Assembly: GCA_963718605.1 (NCBI GenBank)
Contig: OY970363.1
Coordinates: 3,534,001-3,598,000 of the forward strand
Direction of reading: 5' to 3'
DNA: 64,000 nt
Source of the DNA: JACCXE01 sp963718605
Lineage (GTDB): Bacteria; Actinomycetota; Acidimicrobiia; Acidimicrobiales; JACCXE01
Position numbers and translations under genes: made by a program. Below the pieces are notes generated by a model. It searched no databases. It was not told the origin of the DNA and saw only the letters and a list, made by a program, of their open reading frames with translations. This document shows, piece by piece, positions 7,037 to 15,557 of this stretch (positions within the stretch are counted from its first letter, which is position 1; every line of letters begins with the position of its first letter).

Positions 7037-7888
7037 TCAGACGGCGATGTGGTGGCGTTCGAGGTGCCAACCCACTGTGCGGTTGGCGCGAAGAATCTCG
7101 GGCACCGATGCGACGCCGCGCGGCGTCCACCACTCGCGGGACGGCTTCTCGAACGCCCATCCGTCGCCGAGTGTGATGGCACTGTGGGCGACAAGGCCAC
7201 CGTTGTCCCGCCAGACAAACACCGTGCCGGGCGCCGCGTCGCATCCCCCGCGGCGACACGCCGTCGACAACCAATCTTCGAACGGCTCGCGTACGACCCA
7301 CTCGTCGGCTGCTCCGTCTACGCCGGCCGCGCCCATGACCGTGCCGAAACAGTTCGCCCCGCCCCGCGGTGGGAACGTCCCGGCGATGGCGCGGGCGCCA
7401 GGCACGAGAGCTGCGCACGCGTCCCATGTCGACGCGGCCACTTCAGAGTGACGCGTCGTCAGTAGCCCCGTGCCGATGAACCGGTCGAAGATCTGTTCGG
7501 CACGGTCGCCGACGACCGACGGCCACCAGACGAAGCGATGCCCGTCTGCCTGGCTCCGCACCATTGCCGCGTCGACCACGTCGCTCCAACCGCGCACCGT
7601 GGGCACGGCACCGCGTCGATGCCGGACCTGTTCGCGCACGAGCCGCGCGCGATCGGTGCGCGGCAGAGCAAGGAACGCGACCTCGTCGAGCCAGATGCGG
7701 TCCGGACCATCGCTCACGCGCCACAGCGCGAACGTGTCGTACACCTCGGGCGTCTCGGTGACCGCGTCGACACTCGGCCATTCGTCAGCGTTGTCTACAA
7801 AGAAGGGCTGTACCGGCGGCGCGAACCAGGTGGTCCACTCCGCGAGCGTGTCTTCGTCGACGTCGATCCCTAGCACGCGGAGCATCAT
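7037..7888 (-). CDS. Hypothetical protein, possible Cys/His papain-like fold, last gene of Tad operon
   Basis: A 283-residue protein with no signal peptide. The C-terminal third carries GGANCFGTVM, then PGTVFVWRD and GGLVAHSAITLGDGWAFEKP, an order (Cys at the start of a helix, then a beta strand with His) that resembles NlpC/P60 and related papain-like enzymes. This is a fold guess from motif spacing, not a recognised family. The N-terminal part is rich in Trp and acidic residues and unassigned. ATG at 7888 overlaps the TGA of the preceding membrane-protein gene (ATGATG/TGA), so it is translationally coupled to the pilus operon. It might process or cross-link a pilus or cell-wall substrate; that is inference. 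Confidence 0.55.
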   Translation of the reverse strand: MMLRVLGIDVDEDTLAEWTTWFAPPVQPFFVDNADEWPSVDAVTETPEVYDTFALWRVSDGPDRIWLDEVAFLALPRTDRARLVREQVRHRRGAVPTVRGWSDVVDAAMVRSQADGHRFVWWPSVVGDRAEQIFDRFIGTGLLTTRHSEVAASTWDACAALVPGARAIAGTFPPRGGANCFGTVMGAAGVDGAADEWVVREPFEDWLSTACRRGGCDAAPGTVFVWRDNGGLVAHSAITLGDGWAFEKPSREWWTPRGVASVPEILRANRTVGWHLERHHIAV

Positions 7889-9327
7889 TGCTTGCGGGTG
7901 AGAACTACCCAACCTGATTGACGGAACGCGACCGACCAGTCGCCGCCGGCGCGCAGGCGGTCGACGAAGGCGCTCGGTGTGGTCCAGAGAATCGTGTCGA
8001 TCTTCCAACGATCCAACGCCCGCACGCCGTCGTTGCCGCCGGCGAGCATCGCGCGGTAGTCATTCGACACCTCCACCGGGAACATGTCGACGCGGTCGTC
8101 GAAGAAGACCTCGCCCCGCGCGCCGTGGCGGATCTCGAGATAGTTCCCGACGGTCTCGCGCGACGCCACGCGGTGGGACTCGGTGAAGCGGTGATGGCGT
8201 TCGAGCCACCGCACCGACGCCACCGGATAGTCCCCCAGTGCGATCGGCGGGCCGGCGGCGGCGCCGAGCGCGAACACCAGCGCCATCGTCGCCAAGAGGG
8301 CGCCAAAAACACGGTTAACACTGCGCACCTCGGTCATCGCGCTCGAGGACGCGTCGGAGCGCAGCGCGTCGCGCAAAACCGGCGCCAGCACAACGCCGAG
8401 AGGTGCCATGTTGCGCTGTGCGTACAGGCCCAGCACGACGAAGCCGATCACTGGCAACGTCGATCGCCACGGCAAGCGCCGACGCGTCAGCACCGCGAGC
8501 GCGGTAACGAGGCCGGCGAGACACACGATGCCCTCGGCGTGCTGGAAGTTTACGGACTGCCACTCGATCACGCTTCGGAATACGTCGCCCTTGGAGAGTG
8601 CAGTCACGGCAAAGGTCAGCAGGTGAGGGCCGAGCGGGTTGATGCCGGCGACCACCAGGCCGCCCGCGAACGCGGCGAGATACCGCCAAGGCGCGTCGAC
8701 GTCTTCACCGGAGCGGCGGTCGATCCACGCACCGAAGCACGTGGCGCCGATCCACACGACCCCGAGCGGGAATGAACCGTGCGTGTTCACCCACAGCCAC
8801 ACGACCGGTAGCAGCAGCCACGGTGACCGCCGAGTGCGAACAATCACGATGGTCGCGGCCAGGCACAACAGGCCAGCCAGCAACGGGCGCGGTGCCCAGA
8901 ACGGCATCCCGACCGCCAGCGCGGCACCCGCGGCCAACGCCGTGGTCTGGGCGCGACCCGTGCGCGCCATCGTCGCCACCGCCCAGGCCAACGCGCCCAT
9001 CGTGAAGGCGCCGAACGCGACTACGGCACCGTGGCCACCGAGGCGGTCAACCCATCCCACGATGTACGACGCGAGCCAGCTCTGCACCGTCCACGCGTGA
9101 TGGAGCGCGGTGAACGAGTACGGGTCGCGCCGCGGGATCGCAGGAATGATTCCGTCGCGCACCATGTCGATGCCGGTGCGCCAGTGGGTAAACGCCGAGT
9201 TGTCACCGATCGGGCCTGCGCCGAGGCGCACGCCGAGCAACGCGAACGTGGCCGCGATCAGCTGGTCAAGGCTCGGCGACCAACCACCGGAGGAAGCTGA
9301 GGAGGTCGCTTCGACCTCGGCGCTCAC
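7885..9327 (-). CDS. Polytopic membrane protein, GT-C glycosyltransferase-like
   Basis: A 480-residue protein with about ten hydrophobic segments and a C-terminal soluble domain of roughly 120 residues. Near the N-terminus, GDNSAFTHWRTGIDMVRDG followed by PRRDPYSFT and a W-x-x-x-SWLA stretch recalls the luminal loop of GT-C (family 39/PMT-like) glycosyltransferases, in which an acidic residue after the first helix is catalytic. The start is GTG at 9327, whose GTGA overlaps the tadC stop; the open frame further upstream is antisense-like and rejected. Its coupling to tadC suggests a role in pilus or pilin glycosylation, which is unproven. An O-antigen-ligase-like or unknown transporter role is possible. 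Confidence 0.65.
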   Translation of the reverse strand: MSAEVEATSSASSGGWSPSLDQLIAATFALLGVRLGAGPIGDNSAFTHWRTGIDMVRDGIIPAIPRRDPYSFTALHHAWTVQSWLASYIVGWVDRLGGHGAVVAFGAFTMGALAWAVATMARTGRAQTTALAAGAALAVGMPFWAPRPLLAGLLCLAATIVIVRTRRSPWLLLPVVWLWVNTHGSFPLGVVWIGATCFGAWIDRRSGEDVDAPWRYLAAFAGGLVVAGINPLGPHLLTFAVTALSKGDVFRSVIEWQSVNFQHAEGIVCLAGLVTALAVLTRRRLPWRSTLPVIGFVVLGLYAQRNMAPLGVVLAPVLRDALRSDASSSAMTEVRSVNRVFGALLATMALVFALGAAAGPPIALGDYPVASVRWLERHHRFTESHRVASRETVGNYLEIRHGARGEVFFDDRVDMFPVEVSNDYRAMLAGGNDGVRALDRWKIDTILWTTPSAFVDRLRAGGDWSVAFRQSGWVVLTRKQ

Positions 9328-10238
9328 TTGAAGTTGTGCAGGATGTTCAGCATCGCGGGACCGAGGATTACCACGAAGATCGCGGGAAAGATGCAAAACA
9401 CCATGGGAACCAGCATCTTTACAGGCGCCTTCTGGGCCCGCTCTTGCGCTTTCTGACGCCGCGATACGCGCACTTCGTCGGCCTGATTGCGCAACATGCG
9501 CCCAATCGACACGCCGAATTTGTCCGCCTGGAGAACGGCGAGCACGAACCGACGCACGTCGTCCACGTCGAGGCGGTCGGCCAGATCGCGCAGCGCGGTC
9601 GCCCGAGACGCGCCGGCGCGGACTTCGCCGAGCATGCGACTGAACTCGTCGCTGAGCGCACCCGGAACGGCGGTAATCGTGCGGTCGAGCGCCTGCTCGA
9701 ACCCCAGACCCGCCTCGATCGAGATGACGAGAAGGTCCAACACGTCCGGAAGGCATTTTTCCGCTTGCTTCTGGCGCGTCTCGGCCTCGCGGGTTACGCG
9801 GCTGCTCGGCAGGATGACGCACGCGGCACCTACTACCAGAGCGGCTGCGAAGCCGACCTTGGTATGACCCACGAACGTCAGCGCTAGAAAGCCGCCTACT
9901 GGCGCCAACGCCAGGGTGAGCACTCGCATCGCCAGGAAGCGGTCGAGGTCTTCGGGCGCTGAGCGGCCTGCGACGCGAAGTCGGCGAGCCATCTTGTCCC
10001 GGTAGCCGAGCGGTGTAATTCTGTGACCGCTGTCGGTAAGGCCCTGGAGCAGGGGCAGGAGCATTCGATCACGCCGGTTGCTCGCGAGGATGGTGGCGCG
10101 TTCACTCGTTTCGTCGTTGGGCCCTAGGCGTTCCAGTGCGCTGTTGGCTTCTGCCCGCTCGACTACCTGTGACAGTGCGGTCCAGACGAGAGCCCCGACG
10201 GCACACGCAATCATGAAGACGATCAGAGTTGAGCCCAT
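9324..10238 (-). CDS. tadC: TadC, Flp pilus platform protein
   Basis: A 304-residue inner-membrane protein with an N-terminal membrane helix, a charged linker, a central hydrophobic pair, the T2SSF domain (CLPDVLDLLVISIEAGLGFE, then QADKFGVSIGRMLRNQADEV) and a C-terminal membrane segment. TadC pairs with TadB to form the platform for pilus extrusion. ATG at 10238 overlaps the upstream stop as ATGA, and the 3' end overlaps the next gene as GTGA. It is the second tadC in this window; the sequence similarity to 1-705 is strongest in the SIEAG and pre-C-terminal regions. Confidence 0.93.
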   Translation of the reverse strand: MGSTLIVFMIACAVGALVWTALSQVVERAEANSALERLGPNDETSERATILASNRRDRMLLPLLQGLTDSGHRITPLGYRDKMARRLRVAGRSAPEDLDRFLAMRVLTLALAPVGGFLALTFVGHTKVGFAAALVVGAACVILPSSRVTREAETRQKQAEKCLPDVLDLLVISIEAGLGFEQALDRTITAVPGALSDEFSRMLGEVRAGASRATALRDLADRLDVDDVRRFVLAVLQADKFGVSIGRMLRNQADEVRVSRRQKAQERAQKAPVKMLVPMVFCIFPAIFVVILGPAMLNILHNFK

Positions 10239-12163
10239 CAGATCTTCACCTCGATGATCTTGCGCATCCATGCGAACCCGAGCAGCATCATCACGCCGCA
10301 GGCGCCGAGCATGATGTGGCCCGTCGACGAAGAGAACAGCGGGTTGAGGTAACCGGGGCTGATAACCATCATCGCGACGCCCAGTCCCGGCGGCATGAAG
10401 CCCAGAACCATTGCGCTCATGCGACCTTCCGCTGTCAATGCCTTGACTTCGGCCTTCATCCGGTTTCGAGCCACCATCGTCTCGGCCACGGTGTCGAGCA
10501 GTTCGGCGAGGTTGCCGCCGACGTCGCGTTGAATGCCGATGGCCATGACCGCCCAGGCGAAGTCCGGGCTGTTCATCCGATTAGCGGCGTCTTCCAACGC
10601 GAGTTCGAGCGGGCGTCCGAGACGAGCTTCGGCCATGACGCGCCGCAGCTCGGCACCCATGGGGTCGGCAATCTCCTTCGACACCGCCTCGCAACCTTGC
10701 AACAGGGCGTAGCCGGCGCGTAGGGAGCTACCGAGGAGCTGCAGCATCTGCGGCAGCTGCTTTACGAACTTGCGACGACGCCGGTAGGCGACGAACACCA
10801 CCGCTTCGAACGGAAGGACGAACCCTAGGACGAGCGCGACGACACCGATGATCGGACCCTTGGTGAGCAGCGCACCGACGCCCGCGATAAGCGCGAATGC
10901 ACCGGTGAAGAAGCACGCTTCCGCGGCGCGAATAGGGAGACGGGCGGCGTCGAGGCGCGCTTCCACTCGTACCAGCAGCCCGCGCTCCTCCGCAGCACGC
11001 GCGGTGGCATCGACGGCTCGGCGAACAACCGAGTTGGTCGCATGGTTTCGCGGACCCTCGTCGGACTCTTCGGCCAGCTCCGGATCGGTGGCGCCATACG
11101 AACGCAAGCGGCGAGACAATGAATCCGAGCCTCGCCCGAAAAGGCCGAACCCGATGATGAGGCACACGACGCCCACGAGCACGCCCGCGGCCGCGATCAT
11201 CCGGCCCACCCGTCCCAGTAACGCGAACGGGCCCGAGTGCTTCACGATTTCGGGCCGGGTCTGGGCGCCGCGGCTGACCGCGCCCGGAGCTGAACGACCG
11301 GTAGCCACCGAGCCCGGAATTGCAACGCTGATGTCAACCGCGCTCGTGGCGGCGGACGTCCACGACACTTCAAATTGTTGCGTGATGGCGCGGCGAATCT
11401 CGCCAAACAGGCTGCTGACGTCGTTCGCCCCGTCCGTGACGAGAGAGCGTCCGCCCGTGGCCGCGGCGAGCTCAGCCAGACCTTTGTTGTCGAGGCCATC
11501 GCCCTGGATGCCGACGGTATGAACGACCACGTGGGCGGCGATCGCCGCCGCCCGCACGTCCTGCATGTTTCTCGTCGACACCGTGTCGCGACCGTCGGAC
11601 AACACCACGACGTTGGGTTGCAGACCGGCGTGGCCTGTGAACAGGCCGATGCCGAGGGCCACCGCGTCCCAGAGGGCGGTCTCCCCGGAGGCGCCGAGTT
11701 CCTCGACTGCAGCCGCGGCCCCGCCGTCGGCGGTGAAGCCGTGGGCGAGGCGCGGCGCATCAGAAAATGCGACGACCCCAATCTGCTCCGAGGCACCGCG
11801 CTGAGCCACGAAGGCCCGCACCGCGGCCTTGGCTGCTTCGAGGCGCCCGCCGGCGCGCATGGAACCGGATGTGTCGATCACCAGCACTACGCCAACGGGA
11901 GTGGCGGTTTCGGCGATTCGCTTGGCCGTGAAGTGCGGGACGATTTTGCCGCCGTCCCGCACGCTGAAATCACCCGGCGCCGGCGGGTTCGATCCGGTGT
12001 ACTGCACGGTCGCGGTGACGCGCGGCCATTGCGTTGTGTCGATGCTTCGGATGGCGATGGCGGACCCAGCGGCGTCGGTCTGTGCCGACGCCGCGGGCAC
12101 GAGGCCGAAGATGATCGCGGTCGCCGCGATGATGACGGCGCCCGCGCGCCGGAGGCAGGTCAT
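10238..12163 (-). CDS. tadB: Secreted VWA domain fused to TadB-like platform protein
   Basis: A 641-residue fusion. Residues 1-28 are a signal peptide ending in ASA. About 95-265 form a von Willebrand factor A domain with an intact MIDAS: DTSGSM, the Thr in SGETALWD, and SDGRDT. A membrane helix at about 325-350 (AAAGVLVGVVCLIIGFGLF) leads to a cytoplasmic linker and a TadB-type T2SSF module with four hydrophobic segments (LLGSSLRAGYALLQGCEAVS; DFAWAVMAIGIQRDVGGNLA). Normal TadB lacks the VWA part. The layout puts a metal-dependent adhesion domain outside the cell on the same chain as the pilus platform. It lies between tadA and tadC, where tadB belongs, with ATGA overlaps on both sides. Confidence 0.9.
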   Translation of the reverse strand: MTCLRRAGAVIIAATAIIFGLVPAASAQTDAAGSAIAIRSIDTTQWPRVTATVQYTGSNPPAPGDFSVRDGGKIVPHFTAKRIAETATPVGVVLVIDTSGSMRAGGRLEAAKAAVRAFVAQRGASEQIGVVAFSDAPRLAHGFTADGGAAAAVEELGASGETALWDAVALGIGLFTGHAGLQPNVVVLSDGRDTVSTRNMQDVRAAAIAAHVVVHTVGIQGDGLDNKGLAELAAATGGRSLVTDGANDVSSLFGEIRRAITQQFEVSWTSAATSAVDISVAIPGSVATGRSAPGAVSRGAQTRPEIVKHSGPFALLGRVGRMIAAAGVLVGVVCLIIGFGLFGRGSDSLSRRLRSYGATDPELAEESDEGPRNHATNSVVRRAVDATARAAEERGLLVRVEARLDAARLPIRAAEACFFTGAFALIAGVGALLTKGPIIGVVALVLGFVLPFEAVVFVAYRRRRKFVKQLPQMLQLLGSSLRAGYALLQGCEAVSKEIADPMGAELRRVMAEARLGRPLELALEDAANRMNSPDFAWAVMAIGIQRDVGGNLAELLDTVAETMVARNRMKAEVKALTAEGRMSAMVLGFMPPGLGVAMMVISPGYLNPLFSSSTGHIMLGACGVMMLLGFAWMRKIIEVKI

Positions 12164-13524
12164 CGCCGGGTGAGCGCGCCGCGGCGGCGGGGGGCGGGCG
12201 TGGCTTCGCTGTTGAAGACCGACGTCGGCAGCACGATGCCGTAGTTCGCGAGCTTCTCGGTGAATCGGGGGCGGATGCCGTTCGACTTCAGCCGGCCCAT
12301 GAATCGTCCCGATTCGTCGACGCCGGCGTCGTAATCAAAGAGGAAGACGTCCTGCAGTGTGATCAGCTCGCCCTCCATGCCTTGCACTTCGGTGATGTGC
12401 GTGACGCGCCGGGTGCCGTCGCGCAATCGCGTGACGTGAATGATCAGGTCCAACGCGGACGCCATCTGCTCGCGGATCGCACGGATCGGCAGGTCGAAGC
12501 CCGCCATCATCGTCATCGTCTCGATGCGGCTGAGCGTGTCGCGGGGACTGTTCGAGTGAATCGTGGTGATCGAGCCGTCGTGGCCCGTGTTCATGGCCTG
12601 CAACATGTCCAGCGCCTCACCGGCGCGGCACTCGCCGACCACGATGCGGTCGGGGCGCATACGCAGTGAATTTCGCAGCAGCTCTCGAATCGTGATCGCG
12701 CCGCGGCCCTCGATGTTGGCCGAGCGGGCCTCGAGCGGAAGCACATGCTCCTGGCGCAACTGCAGTTCCTTGGCGTCTTCGATCGTGACGACGCGTTCGT
12801 TGGCCGGGATGTAGGACGACAGTACGTTGAGCAACGTGGTCTTACCGGTGCCGGTACCGCCAGAGATGATGATGTTGAGCCGGCCCCTTACGGCGGCGTC
12901 GAGCAACGGCACGACTTCCGGGCAGAGGGTGCCGAACGCAATCAGATCGTCCACCTGGAACGGGTCTTTCGAGAACTTGCGGATCGTGAGAAACGGGCCG
13001 CCAATCGACAGCGGATGGATCACCGCGTTCACGCGGCTGCCGTCAGGCAGGCGCGCGTCGACCATGGGGTTGGCCTCGTCGACGCGGCGGCCGACTTGCA
13101 CCACGATCTTGTCGATCACGCGTCGGACGTGGTTCTCGTCGATAAAGCCCGACGCCACGCGCTCGACTTGCCCACTTCGCTCGACGTAGACGTGGTCAGG
13201 CCCGTTCACCATGATTTCGGTGATCAGGTCATCGGCCAGGAAGCGTTCGAGCGGCCCATAACCAATGACGTCGTCGCTGACGTCGCGGATCAGTTCTTTG
13301 CGATCGGAGGCCGACATGGGTGTGCGTTCTGCTTCGAGCGACACCTTCAACGAGGACTCAACGCGTTTGCGCAAGTCGTCCGCGGGGACGTCGCGGTCCG
13401 ACAGGATCGGTCCGAGGTCTTCGATGAGTTGCTGATGGATCCGGAAGCGCAGGGCGTCTAGTTGCGGGTCGCGTCCCTTGACCTCCGAGCCCGCCACTTC
13501 AGACAGGCGTCGTTTTAGTGACAT
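12160..13524 (-). CDS. tadA: TadA/CpaF pilus assembly ATPase
   Basis: A 454-residue secretion ATPase of the CpaF family. An N-terminal helical domain is followed by the conserved EIMVNGPDHVYVERSG segment, Walker A SGGTGTGKTTLLN at about residue 225, the Asp box TIEDAKELQL, Walker B around RIVVGECRAGEALDMLQAM, and the His box TGHDGSITTIHSNSP. It powers Flp pilus polymerisation as a hexamer on the cytoplasmic face of TadB/TadC. A GGGGAGA ribosome site precedes ATG 13524. It is eight bases downstream of tadZ and overlaps the VWA-TadB gene by four bases. Confidence 0.96.
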   Translation of the reverse strand: MSLKRRLSEVAGSEVKGRDPQLDALRFRIHQQLIEDLGPILSDRDVPADDLRKRVESSLKVSLEAERTPMSASDRKELIRDVSDDVIGYGPLERFLADDLITEIMVNGPDHVYVERSGQVERVASGFIDENHVRRVIDKIVVQVGRRVDEANPMVDARLPDGSRVNAVIHPLSIGGPFLTIRKFSKDPFQVDDLIAFGTLCPEVVPLLDAAVRGRLNIIISGGTGTGKTTLLNVLSSYIPANERVVTIEDAKELQLRQEHVLPLEARSANIEGRGAITIRELLRNSLRMRPDRIVVGECRAGEALDMLQAMNTGHDGSITTIHSNSPRDTLSRIETMTMMAGFDLPIRAIREQMASALDLIIHVTRLRDGTRRVTHITEVQGMEGELITLQDVFLFDYDAGVDESGRFMGRLKSNGIRPRFTEKLANYGIVLPTSVFNSEATPAPRRRGALTRR

Positions 13525-13532
13525 GGTCTCCC

Positions 13533-14708
13533 CTAAGCCGCGTTGATGTCGGCGATGTCAGTGAGTTGCAATTGATCTCCCAGGCGGCTGAGGGCCTTCG
13601 AAGCTGGCGCGCGCGGTGCTTCCGTGACGACGGGCACGCCGTGGAATGTGGCCCGGGCCACCGCCGGATCTTCCGGAACGGACGTGACTTTGACTCCGAG
13701 CGCGCGCTCGATGTCGGCGACGCGCAGCATCGGCTTGGCCGGCAAGCGATTCACGACCACACGGATGCGGTCGATCGGAATCTCCAGCTGATTCATCGTC
13801 TGGAGCGCGATCTTCACGTTCTTGACTGAGGCCACGTCGGGCGTGGTGACAATCACGATCTCATCCGCGAGTTCGAGCACGGCCAACGTGATGTCGTCGA
13901 AGGCGGACGCCGTGTCCACGACCGTGGCGTTGGCCACCTCGCGACACAGGTCGAGTGTCCGCACAACGTCGGCCGACGTAACGACCTCGGCCCGGGCCGG
14001 ATCCGAGGGCGCCACGAGGGCACGCATCTCGCCCCCGCTCGATGGCCGCAGCAAGGTGTCAAGCCGAGCGCGGTCGAGGTCGGAACCCGTGGCGTCGGCG
14101 AGGCTGTTGCCGGGCTCGATGCCGAGACAAATCGCGATGTCGCCAAAGGGCAGGTCGGTGTCAACGACCACATTGGGCGTCGCGCCGTGTTGGGCCGCGA
14201 GGTTGACGGCGATCGTGGTCGTGCCGACTCCGCCTTTGGGCGAGAACACGGCGATGACGCGGCCGCGGCGGCTCGTGTCGTTGCTACCAACGGACTGTCG
14301 ATCCGCGGCCCGTGACGCCACCCGGCGCAGCGCGTCTTCCAGGTCGTCGGGCACCGCGACGTCAACAACATCGCTGATACCGGCGCGCAACGCTCGGCGC
14401 AGCACTGCCGTGGTGATTTTCGCGACCGCTAGTACGACGGTGAGGTTTGTAGATGGCGACAGATCGCGGAGCTCTTCGACCCGATCCAGCGTCGAAGAGG
14501 TGCTGGCTTCGGGGCCGAGGACGACCGTGGTCGGCCCCAGGGCCGTTTTGATGGCGTCGTCCACGTGCTGAACCTGGTCGACCCGGAACTCGGGACACGT
14601 CGCGATAAGCCGCTCCGTCAGGCCGCCGTCCACGTCGACGACGACGACGCGCGGCTCGCTCGCCGAATCAGCTTGAGCGGTTTGCTCACGTGGCGCGCGG
14701 CCGAACAT
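13533..14708 (-). CDS. tadZ: TadZ/CpaE, pilus-localising ATPase
   Basis: A 391-residue protein with an N-terminal atypical receiver-like domain (VVVVDVDGGLTERLI; the phosphoacceptor pattern is degenerate) and a C-terminal MinD/ParA-type ATPase. The deviant Walker A is FSPKGGVGTTTIAVN, with the signature lysine, and the switch region is VVVDTDLPFGDIAICLG. TadZ/CpaE proteins place the Tad machinery, often at a pole. The gene starts at ATG 14708, one base overlapping the cpaB stop (TAATG), and lies just before tadA, the usual order cpaB-tadZ-tadA-tadB-tadC. Confidence 0.93.
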   Translation of the reverse strand: MFGRAPREQTAQADSASEPRVVVVDVDGGLTERLIATCPEFRVDQVQHVDDAIKTALGPTTVVLGPEASTSSTLDRVEELRDLSPSTNLTVVLAVAKITTAVLRRALRAGISDVVDVAVPDDLEDALRRVASRAADRQSVGSNDTSRRGRVIAVFSPKGGVGTTTIAVNLAAQHGATPNVVVDTDLPFGDIAICLGIEPGNSLADATGSDLDRARLDTLLRPSSGGEMRALVAPSDPARAEVVTSADVVRTLDLCREVANATVVDTASAFDDITLAVLELADEIVIVTTPDVASVKNVKIALQTMNQLEIPIDRIRVVVNRLPAKPMLRVADIERALGVKVTSVPEDPAVARATFHGVPVVTEAPRAPASKALSRLGDQLQLTDIADINAA

Positions 14709-15445
14709 TACGGGCCGTAGGGCGTGTTCGGCCCGTTCAGCAGGTTGCCGGATGTCGCGCCTGGTATTTCAGTCGGCTTGTAGTCCGGCGGTGTCAGCGT
14801 GAGATAGAGGCCGCCGGCCTGCGTGGCCGCGAGCGCGATCTTGGCGGCCGCTTCTTGCGGCACCGCGAATGTGATCAGGCCGCCGCCGGGGCTCGCCACG
14901 GCCGCGGTACTGCCGGCCTCGGGCGCCGCGGTGGCGCCAATAAACAGCACCTGCACGCTCTGGTACAGCGTCTGCTCGGCGCCCTCGAGGTTGACCATGA
15001 TGTTGACCTTGTCGCCGGGCACGAGCAGCCCCGCCACCCCACGCACTTCGTCCACCTGCACGCTGACGGCGACCTGCCCGGCGGGGATGCGTTGGGCCGC
15101 TGTGACCTGTGCGACGCGTGGGTCCACGAACATGCCGTCGACCACCACTTGGTTCGCCGACAAGCCAGTCACGGCGACTTTGCCGCGCAATGAGTTGATG
15201 TCGGTGACCGCGGTGGCGGGACGAAACTCCTGGGGCATTTCATCGGACTTGACGAACTCGCCACTGATGGCGTCGTCTCCGGAGAAACCCTTCGTGACGT
15301 CCTTGCTGACCTTGAAGACCTTGACCAGCGTCGCGCCTTTGTACGCACGCTGATCCGATCCCGAAAGGAATGCGGCCGCACTGATAGCCGAAAACAATCC
15401 GGCGACAACCGCGGCACAAATTATGAGTGTTCGACGAGCAGGCAT
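14708..15445 (-). CDS. cpaB: CpaB/RcpC, Flp pilus assembly protein
   Basis: A 245-residue membrane-anchored protein with an N-terminal helix (LIICAAVVAGLFSAISAAAF), followed by an SAF-type domain (KDVTKGFSGDDAI; NQVVVDGMFV) and the RcpC/CpaB beta domain (VQVDEVRGVAGLLVPGDKVN). It is thought to bind peptidoglycan or gate the pilus. ATG 15445 is chosen because GGAGGT lies seven bases upstream of it; the ATG at 15469 has no ribosome site. It is the first gene of the minus-strand Tad operon. No secretin gene (rcpA) follows, as expected for a single-membrane cell. Confidence 0.92.
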   Translation of the reverse strand: MPARRTLIICAAVVAGLFSAISAAAFLSGSDQRAYKGATLVKVFKVSKDVTKGFSGDDAISGEFVKSDEMPQEFRPATAVTDINSLRGKVAVTGLSANQVVVDGMFVDPRVAQVTAAQRIPAGQVAVSVQVDEVRGVAGLLVPGDKVNIMVNLEGAEQTLYQSVQVLFIGATAAPEAGSTAAVASPGGGLITFAVPQEAAAKIALAATQAGGLYLTLTPPDYKPTEIPGATSGNLLNGPNTPYGP

Positions 15446-15505
15446 TCTCAAACCTCCGATCACATTCATCGACCGGGGTTGCTCAACGCTTGAGGTTTCG
15501 GGGTG

Positions 15506-15531
15506 ACAAATGACTTTGGTCCCTTATTTGT
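15506..15531. promoter_or_regulatory. Inverted repeat in divergent Tad promoter region
   Basis: ACAAAT at 15506-15511 and ATTTGT at 15526-15531 form a 6-bp inverted repeat in the 112-base gap between the divergent cpaB and tadE genes. It is unusually A+T-rich for this genome. It could be an operator shared by both transcription units. Weak evidence: short arms and no known regulator. Confidence 0.3.
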
Positions 15532-15543
15532 GGTCGCAGGCAA

Positions 15544-15551
15544 CCGATAGG
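15544..15551 (+). promoter_or_regulatory. CCGATAGG motif just before tadE, possible leaderless -10
   Basis: CCGATAGG ends seven bases before the tadE ATG, and GATAGG occupies exactly the -12 to -7 position if transcription starts at the A of the ATG. The same CGATAGG core lies before both Flp pilin genes. This would give a leaderless mRNA under the same alternative sigma factor. No ribosome site is visible before the ATG, which fits. Confidence 0.35.
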
Positions 15552-15557
15552 TGATCC

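Noticed and set aside
9328..9822. N-terminal extension of the GT-C-like membrane protein
   Set aside because: It lies inside tadC on the same strand and its product is arginine-rich with no hydrophobic character; GTG 9327 fits the GTGA overlap.
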